NCBI GenBank assembly: GCA_002104985.1
Contig: MCGO01000017.1
Location: 248,001-312,000 of the forward strand
DNA from: Rhizoclosmatium globosum
Lineage: Eukaryota > Chytridiomycota > Chytridiomycetes > Chytridiales > Chytriomycetaceae
Reading direction: 5' to 3'
DNA length: 64,000 nucleotides
The notes below the pieces were generated by a model. The model was not told the DNA's origin. It did not search any database and saw nothing but the letters and a program-made list of their open reading frames with translations. A program made the position numbers and the translations under genes. Below, piece by piece: positions 48,488-58,778 of this stretch (its first letter is position 1; every line of letters starts with the position of its first letter).

Positions 48488-50172
48488 TCAAAGCTTCGCG
48501 CCAAACGATTCACTCATCTTTTGGGCTTGTCTGACTCCAAGATCTGGTATAAAAGCGTATCAGAGTTGAAATTAGAAAGTTATACACTTACCCAACATAA
48601 TCTCTTCGGAACCACCAGGAATCGCCAATCCTCGAACATCACGGTAGATGCGTTCCACTTTTTCACCCAGCCCGCCTTTTGTGTACGAAACACCACCCAA
48701 AATCTGGCTGGCTTCTCTCGCACAATATTCCAACACTTGAGTAGTCTGCGCCTTCAACAACGCAGTAGGTCCTCCCATCTTGTGCAAAGCGTCCTCCTTT
48801 GACATTTGAGTGAGCTGGTAACAAATAAACTCAACCCAAGCCTGCGTCGCTTCAATTTGTCTCAACATGTGTCCCAACTTATTACGAATAACACCATGTT
48901 CAAACAAGATCTTTCCAAACGTTCGTCGCTTATGCGCATAGACAAATGCCTCCTCGTAACATACACGGGCCAAACGGACAGTTGCGATTGTGCCCGAGAG
49001 ACGCTCGTGGTTAAAGTTTTTCATGATGTAGCTGAATCCTTGGTTTTCCTTCCCAATCAAGTTTTCGACTGGGACTTTGCAGTCTTCCATCATTAAGTAA
49101 GCGGTTCCAGATCCGCGGCAGCCTTGACATGGTACAGGGCGCGAGGAGAAGCCGGGAGTTGTGCGATCGACAAGAATAAGTGAGATTCCCCCATTCCTTT
49201 TCCACCAGTCGCGGCGATCACAAAATACTCGGCCCAGTTACCAGTGGTAATCCACTTCTTTTCTCCATTCAGAACGTAATGCTTTCCGTCAGGAGTTTTG
49301 GTGGCTGTTGTCAAGATGTTGGCGACATCACTTCCCGCATATGGCTGATGATGATGAGTTATTTGCAATGTCAGATTAAAGGAAGGTTACGACTAACCTC
49401 TGTAATTCCAAGGGCTATATTCTTTTGACCGCTCAAACAAGGTTTGATGAGGAGTTCCTTCTTTTGCAGTTCCAAAGTGGATAATGGGAGTCAACGCGAT
49501 CGCAGGAGTGACCCAGAAGAATTGATTGATTCCAACAGACGCGATTCTGTTCAATTCGTCTGTTACGACGAGCTCGTGGAACATGTCCCATTCAGCAGGG
49601 TTTACACCAGCCGGTGGCGGATTAGGGGCATAGTCTGGCCATGGAAAGACACCAATCATGCAAGAGAGTAGTCCAAGCTCACCCATTTTGCGGTACACTG
49701 AAATTGGCACTTCCCCTGCCGTGTCCCATTCGTGAATGTAAGGCATGAGTTCCCTATCGACCAAGTCGCGAGCCCACGCTCTTACGCGCTATCGACGCAA
49801 TCAGCCATGGACACTGAGCATTTAACCAATACACTCACATGATGGCTTTCCTTGTAGTAGGGCGACTTCCAACCCTGGTCCAAACTGGGTCCGCGAACGC
49901 CACCTTCGAATTCGAATCCACATCCGAATCCGCGACAGAGCCAAGCACGGCGACTTGGAGTTTCGGCGCGTACTTTCCGAGGACAGTTTTGGGTTGTGAA
50001 AGCGGCGGAACTCGGCCGTCGCGTCTTTGCCGAGAAACGGAAGCATCACGCGCCGCCCGCCCGGGTGGCCCTCGAGGAAGTCCGTCACGTCAAACACAAG
50101 CCCGTCAATCGAAAGCCACGCGTCTGAAACGGTGTTGTGCTTCGAAAGCTCGGCTGGTGTGATGCGTTTCAT
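48488..50172 (-). CDS. Cytochrome b5–acyl-CoA dehydrogenase fusion, peroxisomal
   Basis: N-terminal cytochrome b5 domain (MKRITPAELSKHNTVSDAWL, heme ligands in FLEGHPGGRRVML and FRRFHNP), then a full acyl-CoA dehydrogenase: RDLVDRELMPYIHEWD, ELNRIASVGINQFFWV, PYAGSDVANILTTA, LNGEKKWITTGNWA, FNHERLSGTIATVRLARVCY, YAHKRRTFGKILFEHGVIRN, CAREASQILGGVSYT, IPGGSEEIMLG. It ends ESFGAKL; AKL is a type 1 peroxisomal targeting signal, so acyl-CoA oxidation in peroxisomes with electrons leaving through heme is a reasonable inference. Introns near 48545–48592, 49345–49397 and 49789–49838. Frame slips of one base near 49150 and 49950. Similar fusions are known among fungi and plants. Confidence 0.88.
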
Positions 50173-50399
50173 CGAAAAGATATTGATGTTTTGGGCTCAT
50201 GGGCCATGGATCAGGTAAATTAACTCTAAATCTTTGAAATAACGCTGAAAAGAAGGATTTAAGAATCAAGGAAAGAAGATTCGGTTTAAATGATAGCCCA
50301 TGCTTGTTTTCAGTTTTTTAAGGTTCAGCACAGCTTTCGTTGTTCAACAACATACTAGTTAAGAGTTTGAAGAATACACCTCAAACAAAAGTCACTCCA

Positions 50400-52475
50400 A
50401 TGCATTCAATTGTTGCCGCGGTAGCTGCGCTCTTACTTGTGTCCACTGCAAATGCTCAAAACGCTTCTGTTTCGCTGGATTGTGTTATCGCAAACAGGAT
50501 TTGGCCCGCTGTGTTTCCAGCAAACATCAACTGTTGTGACACAGCCAATATCGTGTGTAACGGTGCAGATTGCAATGTTCATTGCGATACGAGTGGGTTT
50601 ATAGATACTATGTGAGTTTGTTGTCTAAACTGTTCTGCGAGGACTTAACCTCCCACGCTAGCAACTTGGGATTATCAAATCTGGCTCCAAGTCCGATCCC
50701 TGACTTCAGTCAACTTACCCGGTTGGTCAATCTGTAAGTTTTCATTTGTTGCCAAAGTGTATGACCATCTCACTTTCTTGACGAATAAGGTTCGTCGCCG
50801 TCAACCGATTCACAGGATCAATAATAAAATTCCCTCCCAAGATTGTAATTTGTAAGGATTTGTTTACCTTGGACCCTCTGGCTAAAGGCTTTCATTCTCT
50901 GAATCAGCGTTGCATATGTAAACCAGCTCACTGGCTCGATTCCTCCGATTCCTCCAAGTCTTATACTATTGTAAGAAAATACCATAGAAGTCACATTAAC
51001 AGATAATTGGGCATTTTTTTTCACAGAAATTTGGGAGAGAACAACCTTTCTGGCTTTCTCCCAACCCTTTCTTCAAGCATGACCAATTTGTATGATTCTT
51101 TCCTTCTTTGCATAGACTTACACTTACAATTTCGTTTAGTGTGGTAAATGACAATCAATTTTATGGAACTATACCGTCGCTTCCTCCAACGTTGAAAGAC
51201 TTGTACGTACATAAAGGAAATATCGATTGCGTAGTAACTTTGCATTAGAAAACTTTCAGGTAATAAGCTGACTGGCACAATTCCATCTCTGCCGACCACA
51301 ATACAGTATCTGTACGTTTCAACTTCTGTTCTTCTTCACTGACCCGACCCGTCTAGCAATGTCAGCTCCAACAGTCTTACGGGGGTATCCCGTCACTCTC
51401 CGCAACTAATTTAACCATGTTGTAAGGACTTAATTTTGATACCTATCTCCTATTCACTAGCCTGAAAGCGAGGCTCACGATAATCAGCTGACAGGCAGTA
51501 TGCCAAATCTGCCGACCTCCCTAACATACTTGTATGGCTTCTTATTTATCTTCTTTCTCAATAACATCTTGTTTTGTAGAAACCTTGCGAACAATAATTT
51601 GACTGGATCGATCCCGATCCTCCCTCCTACGTTGCTTGCTTCTATAAATTAAATGCCAACAACGTTGCATTAGATGGAAATTGCTTCGAAAACGCGAAAA
51701 GCAACAGCGTGGTGAACGTGAATAATGTTTGTCTTTCAAACAACAAAACACTACTACAACATATTCGAATACCACTACTTTACCTTCAAATAACTATGAA
51801 GCTGGCATCAATGTAGGAGTTATTGCTGGGGCTGTTGTTGGATCTTTGGTTGTTGTATTGTTGCTCGGCTATGGAGTCTACAAGATCAGATCCAACCAAT
51901 TAAAAGCCCGAGTCCACAGCCAAACCAGTCTGTCATTACATTAAGGCCATCTCTGCCAGGAAGCAGTTCGACGACTTCATTTGGGACGTTCCAGATGGCG
52001 GACCAACTAGTAGAACCCATCGATAAGAATCCAAAGTCTCTCTTTGTGCAATGAATAACTTGTCTGGTCAAAATCTTGGTATTCGTGCTTCTTCAGGTTA
52101 CAAAGCAATTGACGTCGTTGAGGAAGGAGAATATACTATGTTTGGAGATTTGAGGCTTCCGTCTTTACCTTCTCAATGGTCTGTCCAGCAAGTGATGGCG
52201 TGGGCGTCTCAAAACGAGGCAACTCCTGAAATTCTTGGTTTGATTGAACGTAAGTTGGTACATACTTGATTGAAAGCAACTGACCTTATTCAACAGATGA
52301 AAAACTTGATGGACGAACCTTTTTGCTGTCGATAGTGGATGATTTTATGTTTCCGTCATTGGGTCATCGGATTCGCTTCCGAAACGCGTTGGATAGCTTG
52401 AGAAAGATTAATGATGAGACGTTGGCACGTTTGGAGGAGACAGCCCCACCATATGCGACGTCCTCAGCTGCCTGA
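50400..52475 (+). CDS. Leucine-rich-repeat membrane protein with cytosolic SAM domain
   Basis: Signal peptide MHSIVAAVAALLLVSTANAQ, a four-Cys cap (NINCCDTANIVCNGADCNVH), then about eight plant-type LRRs: NLGENNLSGFLPTLSSSMTN, VVNDNQFYGTIPSLPPTLKD, GNKLTGTIPSLPTTIQYL, NVSSNSLTG, DNQLTGSMPNLPTSLTYL, NLANNNLTGSIPILPPTLL. Many LRRs are separate exons divided by introns of about 50–60 bases. One membrane span follows (VGVIAGAVVGSLVVVLLLGY), then a basic stretch and a SAM domain near the end (WSVQQVMAWASQNEATPEIL, LDGRTFLLSIVDDFMFPSLG, RIRFRNALDSL). Frame slips occur near 51650, 51740 and 51930. LRR–TM–SAM proteins are frequent in chytrids; a surface sensor or adhesion role is inference. Confidence 0.75.
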
Positions 52476-52698
52476 CGACTATTATTGATTATTATTACGA
52501 TTTACCATGAAATTATGCTATTATTAAAACCCATTGACTTTGTTACCGAACGTAGTAATTGTAGAAAGATGTTGAGTTTTCGAAATCTCTCCTTGGCCTT
52601 ACAAGTGGAGCAATGATTCCTTAATAATGAATCAAAGGGGTATCGTATTTATTCTGCTTATGTGCTGGTATATTTCGAACAAAAGGATAAATTCAACG

Positions 52699-53019
52699 CT
52701 ATGACTGACCCCGCTTTCCTTGCACACAACCAACGTAATTACTCTCAAAGTCAACTTTACAGACCGTTGGTTCCAAGCAGGTACTAAGCAGCAACCAGCC
52801 GAGGGTACCAGTCGCATCGTAGCCAACTTGGTACAGATCATTGTATCCGTGACATAAGAACGCGCCAAATGGTACACCGTCCTGTGCAGTCTCTGAAGAG
52901 GCGACGGGTGGTAGTGGTGGAAGATTGTTTTTGGTTGCCTTGGCTGGTTTTGACGCTGGCGCGCAGTTGACGAACGCTATAAAAGCAAGAATCAATGTCA
53001 CTGAACTTGTAACTCTCAT
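52699..53019 (-). CDS. Small secreted cysteine-containing protein (family member 1)
   Basis: Signal peptide MRVTSSVTLILAFIAFVNCA, a short Lys/Pro linker, then the family module: DGVPFGAFLCHGYNDLYQVG, LGWLLLSTC, PTVCKVDFESNYVGC. Four cysteines are conserved between all five tandem paralogues here. Single exon, 106 residues. The spacing (C-x-G ... W-x-L-x-x-C ... T-x-C ... V-G-C) recalls chitin-binding CBM19 modules, but that is only a resemblance. Extracellular by its signal peptide; function unknown. Confidence 0.75.
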   Translation of the reverse strand: MRVTSSVTLILAFIAFVNCAPASKPAKATKNNLPPLPPVASSETAQDGVPFGAFLCHGYNDLYQVGYDATGTLGWLLLSTCLEPTVCKVDFESNYVGCVQGKRGQS

Positions 53020-53158
53020 TCTGATGAATCGATGATGGGTGGTTTTTTAATGTTTTTTTATGTGGTTTCAATGCCATTGTTGCTGTTTCCCAATCACATA
53101 TCATTCTAAATTAGGATCACTGACATTGTATTTCATTTCGGTATTTTAATAATGTTTT

Positions 53159-53608
53159 TCAAGGAAGGAACGGAACTTTAGTGCTTGATTTGGACTTGCC
53201 AACAGCAGTTGATACCAACGAGGGCAAAGCAGGTCGTGAGTCAAGAACTGTTGTTACAGCTGATGCAGGACTGGGTCTTGAACCTATCATGCATCCAACA
53301 AATCCTTGGAGCAAGTCCACTTTACAAACAGTTGGTTCCAAACACGTATTCACAAGTTGCCATCCAAGAGTTCCCTTTGCATCGAGGTATGTGACTTGAT
53401 AAAGCTCGTTGTATCCGGCGCAATAAAATCCTCCAAAGGGAACCCCATCTTGAGAGTCTTCGGAAGTTGCAACAGGTGGTAAAACAGCCTTCATTAGGAT
53501 GGGGTCCAATGGCTGAGTGACGCTTGACTTGCCACTACTTCCCGTGGGGAGGGCGCGACTTAATGGAGCAGTTAGGGTCAGCAAGATCAAGGTGAATGCG
53601 GAATTCAT
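53159..53608 (-). CDS. Small secreted cysteine-containing protein (family member 2)
   Basis: Signal peptide MNSAFTLILLTLTAPLSRA, then the shared module (DGVPFGGFYCAGYNELYQVT, LGWQLVNTCLEPTVCKVD, GFVGC) and a Ser/Pro-rich C-terminal extension not found in the others. 149 residues, single exon, intact. A TATA-like element lies 40 bases upstream. The strong match to member 1 inside the module, with different flanks, shows tandem duplication followed by divergence outside the cysteine core. Confidence 0.78.
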   Translation of the reverse strand: MNSAFTLILLTLTAPLSRALPTGSSGKSSVTQPLDPILMKAVLPPVATSEDSQDGVPFGGFYCAGYNELYQVTYLDAKGTLGWQLVNTCLEPTVCKVDLLQGFVGCMIGSRPSPASAVTTVLDSRPALPSLVSTAVGKSKSSTKVPFLP

Positions 53609-53647
53609 TGTTGAATTTTAATTTTTGAGACAATTGCACTTTATGTG

Positions 53648-53655
53648 CTTTTATA
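53648..53655 (-). promoter_or_regulatory. TATA-like box upstream of secreted protein 2
   Basis: On the minus strand the sequence reads TATAAAAG, 40 bases before the ATG at 53608, a plausible core promoter position for a gene with a short leader. Confidence 0.45.
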
Positions 53656-53854
53656 ACCGCTTTACTGACCTTTGTCTTGTTGTCCAATCACAGACGTAAT
53701 CATACTTTTTCACCGCTATCACTAAAACCTTGAAGTTCCAATCAAAATCTAGTCATTGTATTGTGAATACTGATAGAATTTCACGTTATGAAGTAAGAAC
53801 ACGTTTATTACGAAAGCAGCGGGTATGATAAATAAATGAAAATTGAAATTGAAA

Positions 53855-54191
53855 TCATCCACTTTTCGAACTACCACTCACACAGCCATAAATTCCCTTC
53901 GTCTTATCAACTTTACAAGTTGTAGTGGAACGACACTGCTGTGTCAAGACCCAACCAAGAGTTCGTTTCGCGTCCACGTAGTTGACTTGATATAAATCGT
54001 TTCCGGCGCAATAACGATCACCATATGCCTGGACGGAAGGTAAGACGGGCCTGACATAGCCTGGATCAATTTTGAGAGGGCCTGAGACGTCAGGTACAGC
54101 GGTTGTGGTTTGCGGTTGTTACGGCGGCTGGAAGTGCACTTGTGATGGCTGTCGCGAGGACAAGGAATACTACTGGAATGTCAAGCTTCAT
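53855..54191 (-). CDS. Small secreted cysteine-containing protein (family member 3)
   Basis: Signal peptide MKLDIPVVFLVLATAITSA, linker, then the module PVLPSVQAYGDRYCAGNDLY and TLGWVLTQQCRSTTTCKVD, then IYGCVSGSSKSG before TGA 53855–53857. A one-base slip near 54095 (after NHNRCT) separates the leader frame from the module frame; given the same error type elsewhere in the window, the gene is probably functional. Same four-cysteine spacing as its neighbours, with a deletion of one residue before DLYQV. Confidence 0.65.
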
Positions 54192-54417
54192 GGCGCTTTT
54201 TTCTCTGGTATTATAAAAAAGAACCTGTATCAAGTTTAGGGAAAACAAAGAAAGAAGGATATGCCGAATCAGATTTGTGGACCTATCAGAACTCAGAAAT
54301 CTGTGTAGGTGATTTAATAGCGTCAATAGGATATATTTTATTTATTCAAATACATGAAATTAATATTTATTAATTGACTGGGTTGCTGTTAACGTCAAGG
54401 TACCGTTCCGATGTCAC

Positions 54418-54705
54418 CTACATTGGAAAACAACCAACTCCCTTTCCACCAACTAAATCGACAACACATTTCTGTCCATCCGGACACGTGTTCAAGAGCA
54501 CCCAATCGACTTTCGTAGTCGTGACATATGTCAGTTGATACAACTCCTTGTGCCCACTACAATAATATGCAGAAATAGGGAATCCAGTAACAGGAGGTAA
54601 AAGCGGCTTAAGGATGACTGGACTTCCATCACGCGCACGCAGCACAGTTTCTTCTCCAAACACAGATGTGACAAGAGCGAGAGAGACGATCAGACTGGCG
54701 AGCAT
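54418..54705 (-). CDS. Small secreted cysteine-containing protein (family member 4)
   Basis: Signal peptide MLASLIVSLALVTSVFG, then VILKPLLPPVTGFPISAYYC, HKELYQLTYVTTTKVDWVLL, CPDGQKCVVDLVGGKGVGC. 95 residues, single exon, intact. The start is the ATG giving MLASL; a longer frame upstream is not needed. Its third and fourth cysteines follow a more CBM19-like CPDGQKC pattern than those of members 1–3. Pairs with member 5 as the second subtype of the cluster. Confidence 0.75.
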   Translation of the reverse strand: MLASLIVSLALVTSVFGEETVLRARDGSPVILKPLLPPVTGFPISAYYCSGHKELYQLTYVTTTKVDWVLLNTCPDGQKCVVDLVGGKGVGCFPM

Positions 54706-54894
54706 TGTTTGTGTTTTTGCAGTGAAAGAACAAAAAGGGAACATCGGACAATGAAGTAATTAATGCCAAACAATATAATACCGTAATCACAAATCAAAAC
54801 GTCAATTTCATTCGTGAATACATTAATTCCAAATGAGAATATCACCACCTAAACACTAATTCCAAAAATCAAGAGAAATCAGTCAATTCCATGT

Positions 54895-55203
54895 TCACAC
54901 ATCCTTACTTGGAACACACCCAACACCACCAGCACCAATCAAATCGACAACACACTTCTCAGCAGCAGTACAATGCACGTCGATAACCCATTCAACCTTA
55001 TCAAAGTAACCTGCTTCAACTTGTACAACTCAGAATCACCGTTACAGTAGTACGCGCCGAGAGGGAACCCGGCAACAGGTGGAAGGAGGGGCTTGAGGAC
55101 GACGACGGAGCCGTCACGGCATAGAGGACTGGAGATTCAGCCGAAGCAAGAGTGGCGGACGCGACGATTGCGGCGCCGATGGAGAGAGGGTGTTGAAGTA
55201 CAT
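54895..55203 (-). CDS. Small secreted cysteine-containing protein (family member 5)
   Basis: Starts MYFNTLS with a hydrophobic leader (about AAIVASATLASA). Reading across two single-base slips gives VVVLKPLLPPVAGFPLGAYY, CNGDSELYKL, VEWVIDVHC, AAEKCVVDLIGAGGVGC, ending PSKDV. Very close to member 4 in the region before the first cysteine and in the CVVDL–GGVGC end. The slips (near 55180–55130 and 55015) are in runs and probably errors. Last member of the cluster; no related copy is seen beyond it. Confidence 0.6.
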
Positions 55204-55495
55204 TCTTTTCTTTGAGAACTATTTGTTGTAGAATTTATGTAGAGGCCGAAGGGAGTGTGTGTGTGGGGGACAAGGGTCTGTTTTCCTGAAAAACAGCAGC
55301 GATAGAAACAATGGAAAATTCAGAGCGTTCGAAAATCTCGGAAATGAGCAAGGCTATTTAGAAATTTGATTGGGAAAGGCTGAGGAAGCTGGCGGTGTGT
55401 TCTGATTGGTGTGTGTTTGGAAATTGGGGAGGTATGCTCAGTTGTTGAAAGCGTCAACAGTAATTGCATACGGAAGCTACAGTTCATAAGAGAAT

Positions 55496-56088
55496 TTATT
55501 CTTTCACGAGGACACGTTCTGGGATGATAAAACAAGTTTCCATGCCTTGCGGCTGGAATCCGATTGGGCCGACTTCACAATCTGCACATGCGAGCATTCT
55601 GTGGCCTGATTCTGGATGAACCAAAGAGAATGCAATATTCTGAGAACGGTAGGTCAGTGTTGTTTGTTGTGAGGGTAAGGAATGAGTTGACGTGGAGGAA
55701 GTTGAGCATTGCTTCGTTCGTTTCCTCTTGCAGACTCCACTCTTAACAGAGGAATGTAACTCACCCAAAAGTCCATCTTGTCCTTCACCTTCCATAAATA
55801 TGTGAAGTTTGAAGATTCAGTTGGTTCTGATGAGGGAACGCCTTTAGGCAATGCAGGAAAGGTTACTTTCTGTTGGGTTTGAAAGTATTAGAAATATTTC
55901 TATCCATTGAGTTGAAGCGTTGGTGTTGGCCCATGTAGCCAATCTCGTTTGGCTAAACCAACAGTACTCACAGGCTCCAAGACAAAGTCCGAGTCCTTTA
56001 CGGCACCTTCCTTTCCGAGAATGATGCATCCACATCCAGGCACAGGACAGATGAGTTTGGTGGTGAGAGGTTCGCCAGATTGGATCAT
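55496..56088 (-). CDS. RABIF/Mss4 (Dss4) Rab-binding factor
   Basis: Zinc-binding chaperone and weak exchange factor for nucleotide-free exocytic Rab GTPases. Segments: MIQSGEPLTTKLICPVPGCG with a Cys pair, then FTYLWKVKDKMDFW, NIAFSLVHPESGHRMLACAD with the second Cys pair and CEVGPIGFQ, ending CFIIPERVLVKE; this order matches human MSS4. Introns near 55871–55975 and 55640–55765. Start is taken at the ATG 56086–56088, though upstream ATGs in the same frame (56145, 56172) exist; those overlap the divergent BCAS2 start, so the inner one is preferred. Confidence 0.85.
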
Positions 56089-56149
56089 CTCCTTTCTTTG
56101 GTTTTTAGTTTTTGAAGAGAAACGAAAGAGACTACGCAGCAACATCAAA
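56089..56149. promoter_or_regulatory. Short divergent promoter, RABIF / BCAS2
   Basis: Only 61 bases separate the two preferred, oppositely directed start codons. Any promoter elements must be shared or lie within the transcribed regions. No specific motif seen. Confidence 0.35.
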
Positions 56150-56903
56150 ATGGCTCTTCCATACGTTGACAAGGAGTACGAGAGTGAAGGTAGTAGTGTG
56201 ACTCATACACCAGAGTGTACTCATACTTTCTGTATGATACAGCGGCCAAGGCATATGTGTCATCACTGATTGCATCTGAGCTTCAAGCAATGGGACCCAA
56301 CCGACGAGCCCTTCCTGGCACGGACATATCCCTGTTTTCTGTAAGTCAATTAAACGAGACCATCTCGGAAGAAACTAAACCACTACGGCGCCACCAGAAC
56401 GCACCCAACTCTCGTCGCTTCTCGAAACAACAACATCGCGGAGGAAGCATCGGCGGCATCGACACGACGCGCTTCCGCCTCGAACCACCTTCGCACGCCC
56501 AAACCGCGTCCGAGGACCAGTGGGCCGCCGCCGTCGCAAACGCCCACGCGCAACTCGAAGTCCAACTCGCCCGCATCGCAACTCTCGAACTCGTCTCGGC
56601 GTTCGGCGCGAATCAGTGGAAAATTGCAAACTTTCAACTTGAATCAATGGTGGCGCGTGTCAGGGCAGAGGCTGATGCCGTCAAGGCTGAGTTGTTGGCG
56701 TTGAACAAGGACAGGAAGACAGATCAGTTGCGTGCCGGGGCGGAACTGGCGCGGTTGGATGAAAAGTGGAATGACTTGGTCGATAGGGTGTTGCGTGTCG
56801 ATATTGCGAATCAGGTGCTGGAGGCTGAGATTGAGGCTCTGCAGTTCCAACTCCAACAACAGCAACAACAGCAGCAGCAGCAGCAGCAGCAGAACAGCAG
56901 TAA
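56150..56903 (+). CDS. BCAS2: Pre-mRNA splicing factor BCAS2/SPF27
   Basis: Core subunit of the Prp19/CDC5L complex, which stabilises the active spliceosome. It starts MALPYVDKEYESEG, as in BCAS2 (ALPYFDQGYE). A short intron or insertion near 56188–56212 separates this from YSYFLYDTAAKAYVSSLIAS; the frame across it is not resolved. Then an Arg/His-rich linker, and the helical core QWAAAVANAHAQLEVQLARI, LELVSAFGANQWKIANFQLE, ALNKDRKTDQLRAGAELARL, ending in a glutamine run (about 16 codons, CAA then CAG). A CAG CAG TAA stop at 56901–56903 is one frame away and is probably the true end; otherwise the frame runs into the antisense neighbour. Confidence 0.85.
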
Positions 56904-56932
56904 AATAAATTGTAATTTATGGATATTGCGTT

Positions 56933-57687
56933 TTAGACTCCCAATGCGGCTTTGGTGCCCCGTACTATAATACCATGTTCAACGGAATGCATACGTTCCT
57001 CCAATGTCTCCAACGTATCTGTCTCCAGAATTGGAATCTCCTCTGTCAGAATCACCTCTCCTCGATCCACCTCTGCAATCACGCGATGCACCATGACACC
57101 GGTTCCCTTGATCTTTCCTTCCTTGAACGCAGCAAAGGCGCGATCGATCGCATGTGCGCCGTCAAACTGGCCTGGCAGAGCAGGATGCAGGTTGATGAAC
57201 AGACCGGGCGGGAACTTTGCGAGGAACTCCTGCGACAGAATGTGCATGAAACCTGCGAGGACAACAAGGTCGGGCATGTCCTTGTTTGCGACTTTCTTGA
57301 ACTCGGCGATGATTGCGTCTGCGAGGTCGACGTCGTAGTCCTTGCGCGTCTTTCCGGCGTCCTTGTGCGCCTTGAGCGACATTGTGAATGTGGGATGCCC
57401 GCCTTGGCCGCGCGTTCGAGTCCGAAGGCGGACGCGCGGTTGGACACGACGAGTGCGATTTGTGTGGATGGAAGAAGGGGTGTGTTGGTGGCGTCAATCA
57501 GCGCCTGGAGGTTCGATCCGTTGCCGCTGATGAGCACGGCAATCTTCTTGGGCGGTGTGTTGGTTGGCTGGTCATTGCAAGTTGAGGGGTTGGTTGGTGG
57601 CGGGGAGAGACAGGTGGTGTCAGTTGGAGATGACTTTTTGGAGAGGAGTGGAGAGAGTTGGGCAAAAAAGAAAACCGCCATCTCCAT
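56933..57687 (-). CDS. ADE8: Phosphoribosylglycinamide (GAR) formyltransferase
   Basis: Third step of purine synthesis: transfers formyl from 10-formyl-THF to GAR. Stand-alone enzyme as in fungi. KIAVLISGNGSNLQALIDA (phosphate loop), ALVVSNRASAFGLERAAKAG, then after a one-base slip near 57385 KDYDVDLADAIIAEFKKV, DLVVLAGFMHILSQEFLAKF, FINLHPALPGQFDGAHAIDR (catalytic Asn/His), GTGVMVHRVIAEVDRGEVIL, EERMHSVEHGIIV. The ATG at 57687 gives a 45-residue Ser/Pro/Thr leader; an ATG near 57575 (MTSQPT) would also work with one extra base and would leave more room for a promoter. Confidence 0.92.
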
Positions 57688-57710
57688 TCCAAAAGTTGAG
57701 TCACAAGAAG

Positions 57711-58647
57711 ATGCTCGCAAGAGAGACGTACAAGTGGCTGCAATCGCTGGACCTCAAAGTAAAGAATCCAAAGAGGTGTTTGTGGATTTCTTATGTAAAG
57801 GATTCCAACTAACCAGGTTCCATACAAAAAGGGACTTTGCAAACGGTGTCATTATTGCGGAAATCTTTTCGCGTTACTTTCCAAATCAACTCAATATTGA
57901 CTTGTTTTACTCGGGTACTTGCATCTTTCTGACTGAGTCGTACAACAGTTGACTGATTGTCGAGAATAGGATCAGGAATGGAACAGAAACAGAACAACTG
58001 GTTACAGCTACAAAAGTGTAACCACTTTCGTTAGCTCAATCAAAGCCTTCTAATCCGTCGCTACATCAGTCTTCAAAAAGAACGACATCAACATTCCTCC
58101 TGAAGCTGTGAACGCTGTATGGAAGATTTACATTCCCTAAATCCACTCCTACTGAATATGCAACTATCAAACTAAAGGTCATGACTTGTCAGCCTAACGC
58201 TGCAATTCTCTTTGTCGAAAACATTCACCGTCTTGACGAATCGACGGTTCGGCGAAATGACAAACTCTTCTCAATTCCTTATACCAACACAAACAACAGT
58301 GCATACCCGGCAGCCAACCCGCCCCAGACTTGTTTGACACGTCCATCCCACACTTTGCTCTCCAACTGCTTCCTACATTATCCAAAGTGCAATGGCACCA
58401 CCGCACCAGGTTTCCCCCCATATCCAAAATTCCTCCTTTTTAATAATTCAATGCATCTTTATAACAGGCGGATGACGTCGTCCGAGAATACAAGGCTCGT
58501 TTCAAAACACGTGTGGTTCCTGCGAGTCCTAAAATTGTGAACGAGGGACGTAGCAAGAGTCATAATGAACTGGGTGGAAGTAGTGGAAGAGCGTTGGATT
58601 TATTGGGTGTTCATGTGAATGCTATTGAGATTATGCAGCGGAATTAG
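57711..58647 (+). CDS. SPATA4-like CH-domain protein (flagellar/ciliary type)
   Basis: Begins MLARETYKWLQSLDLK, then after an intron (about 57773–57815) NLTRFHTKRDFANGVIIAEI and FSRYFPNQLNIDLFYSGT; this is the CH-like N-terminal domain of SPATA4/CLAMP-type proteins. Later pieces agree with SPATA4: KKNDINIPPEAVNAVW, CQPNAAILFVENIHRL. The tail reads DDVVREYKARFKTRVVP, ALDLLGVHVNAIEIMQRN. Introns and several single-base breaks make the full model uncertain between 57930 and 58470. In animals such proteins belong to the axoneme or sperm flagellum, which fits a fungus with swimming zoospores. Its ATG is only 23 bases from the divergent GAR transformylase ATG. Confidence 0.68.
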
Positions 58648-58778
58648 ATCTGGAATCAGTTTATAACAGAGCATGAGTATGACTGCAATTTTGAGAGTAT
58701 TTATCTCAATAAAATAGTTTTGGGTTGTGCTGTGGGATCTTGGAGAAAACAATCAAAGTCCAAAATTCAAGTCCACTC

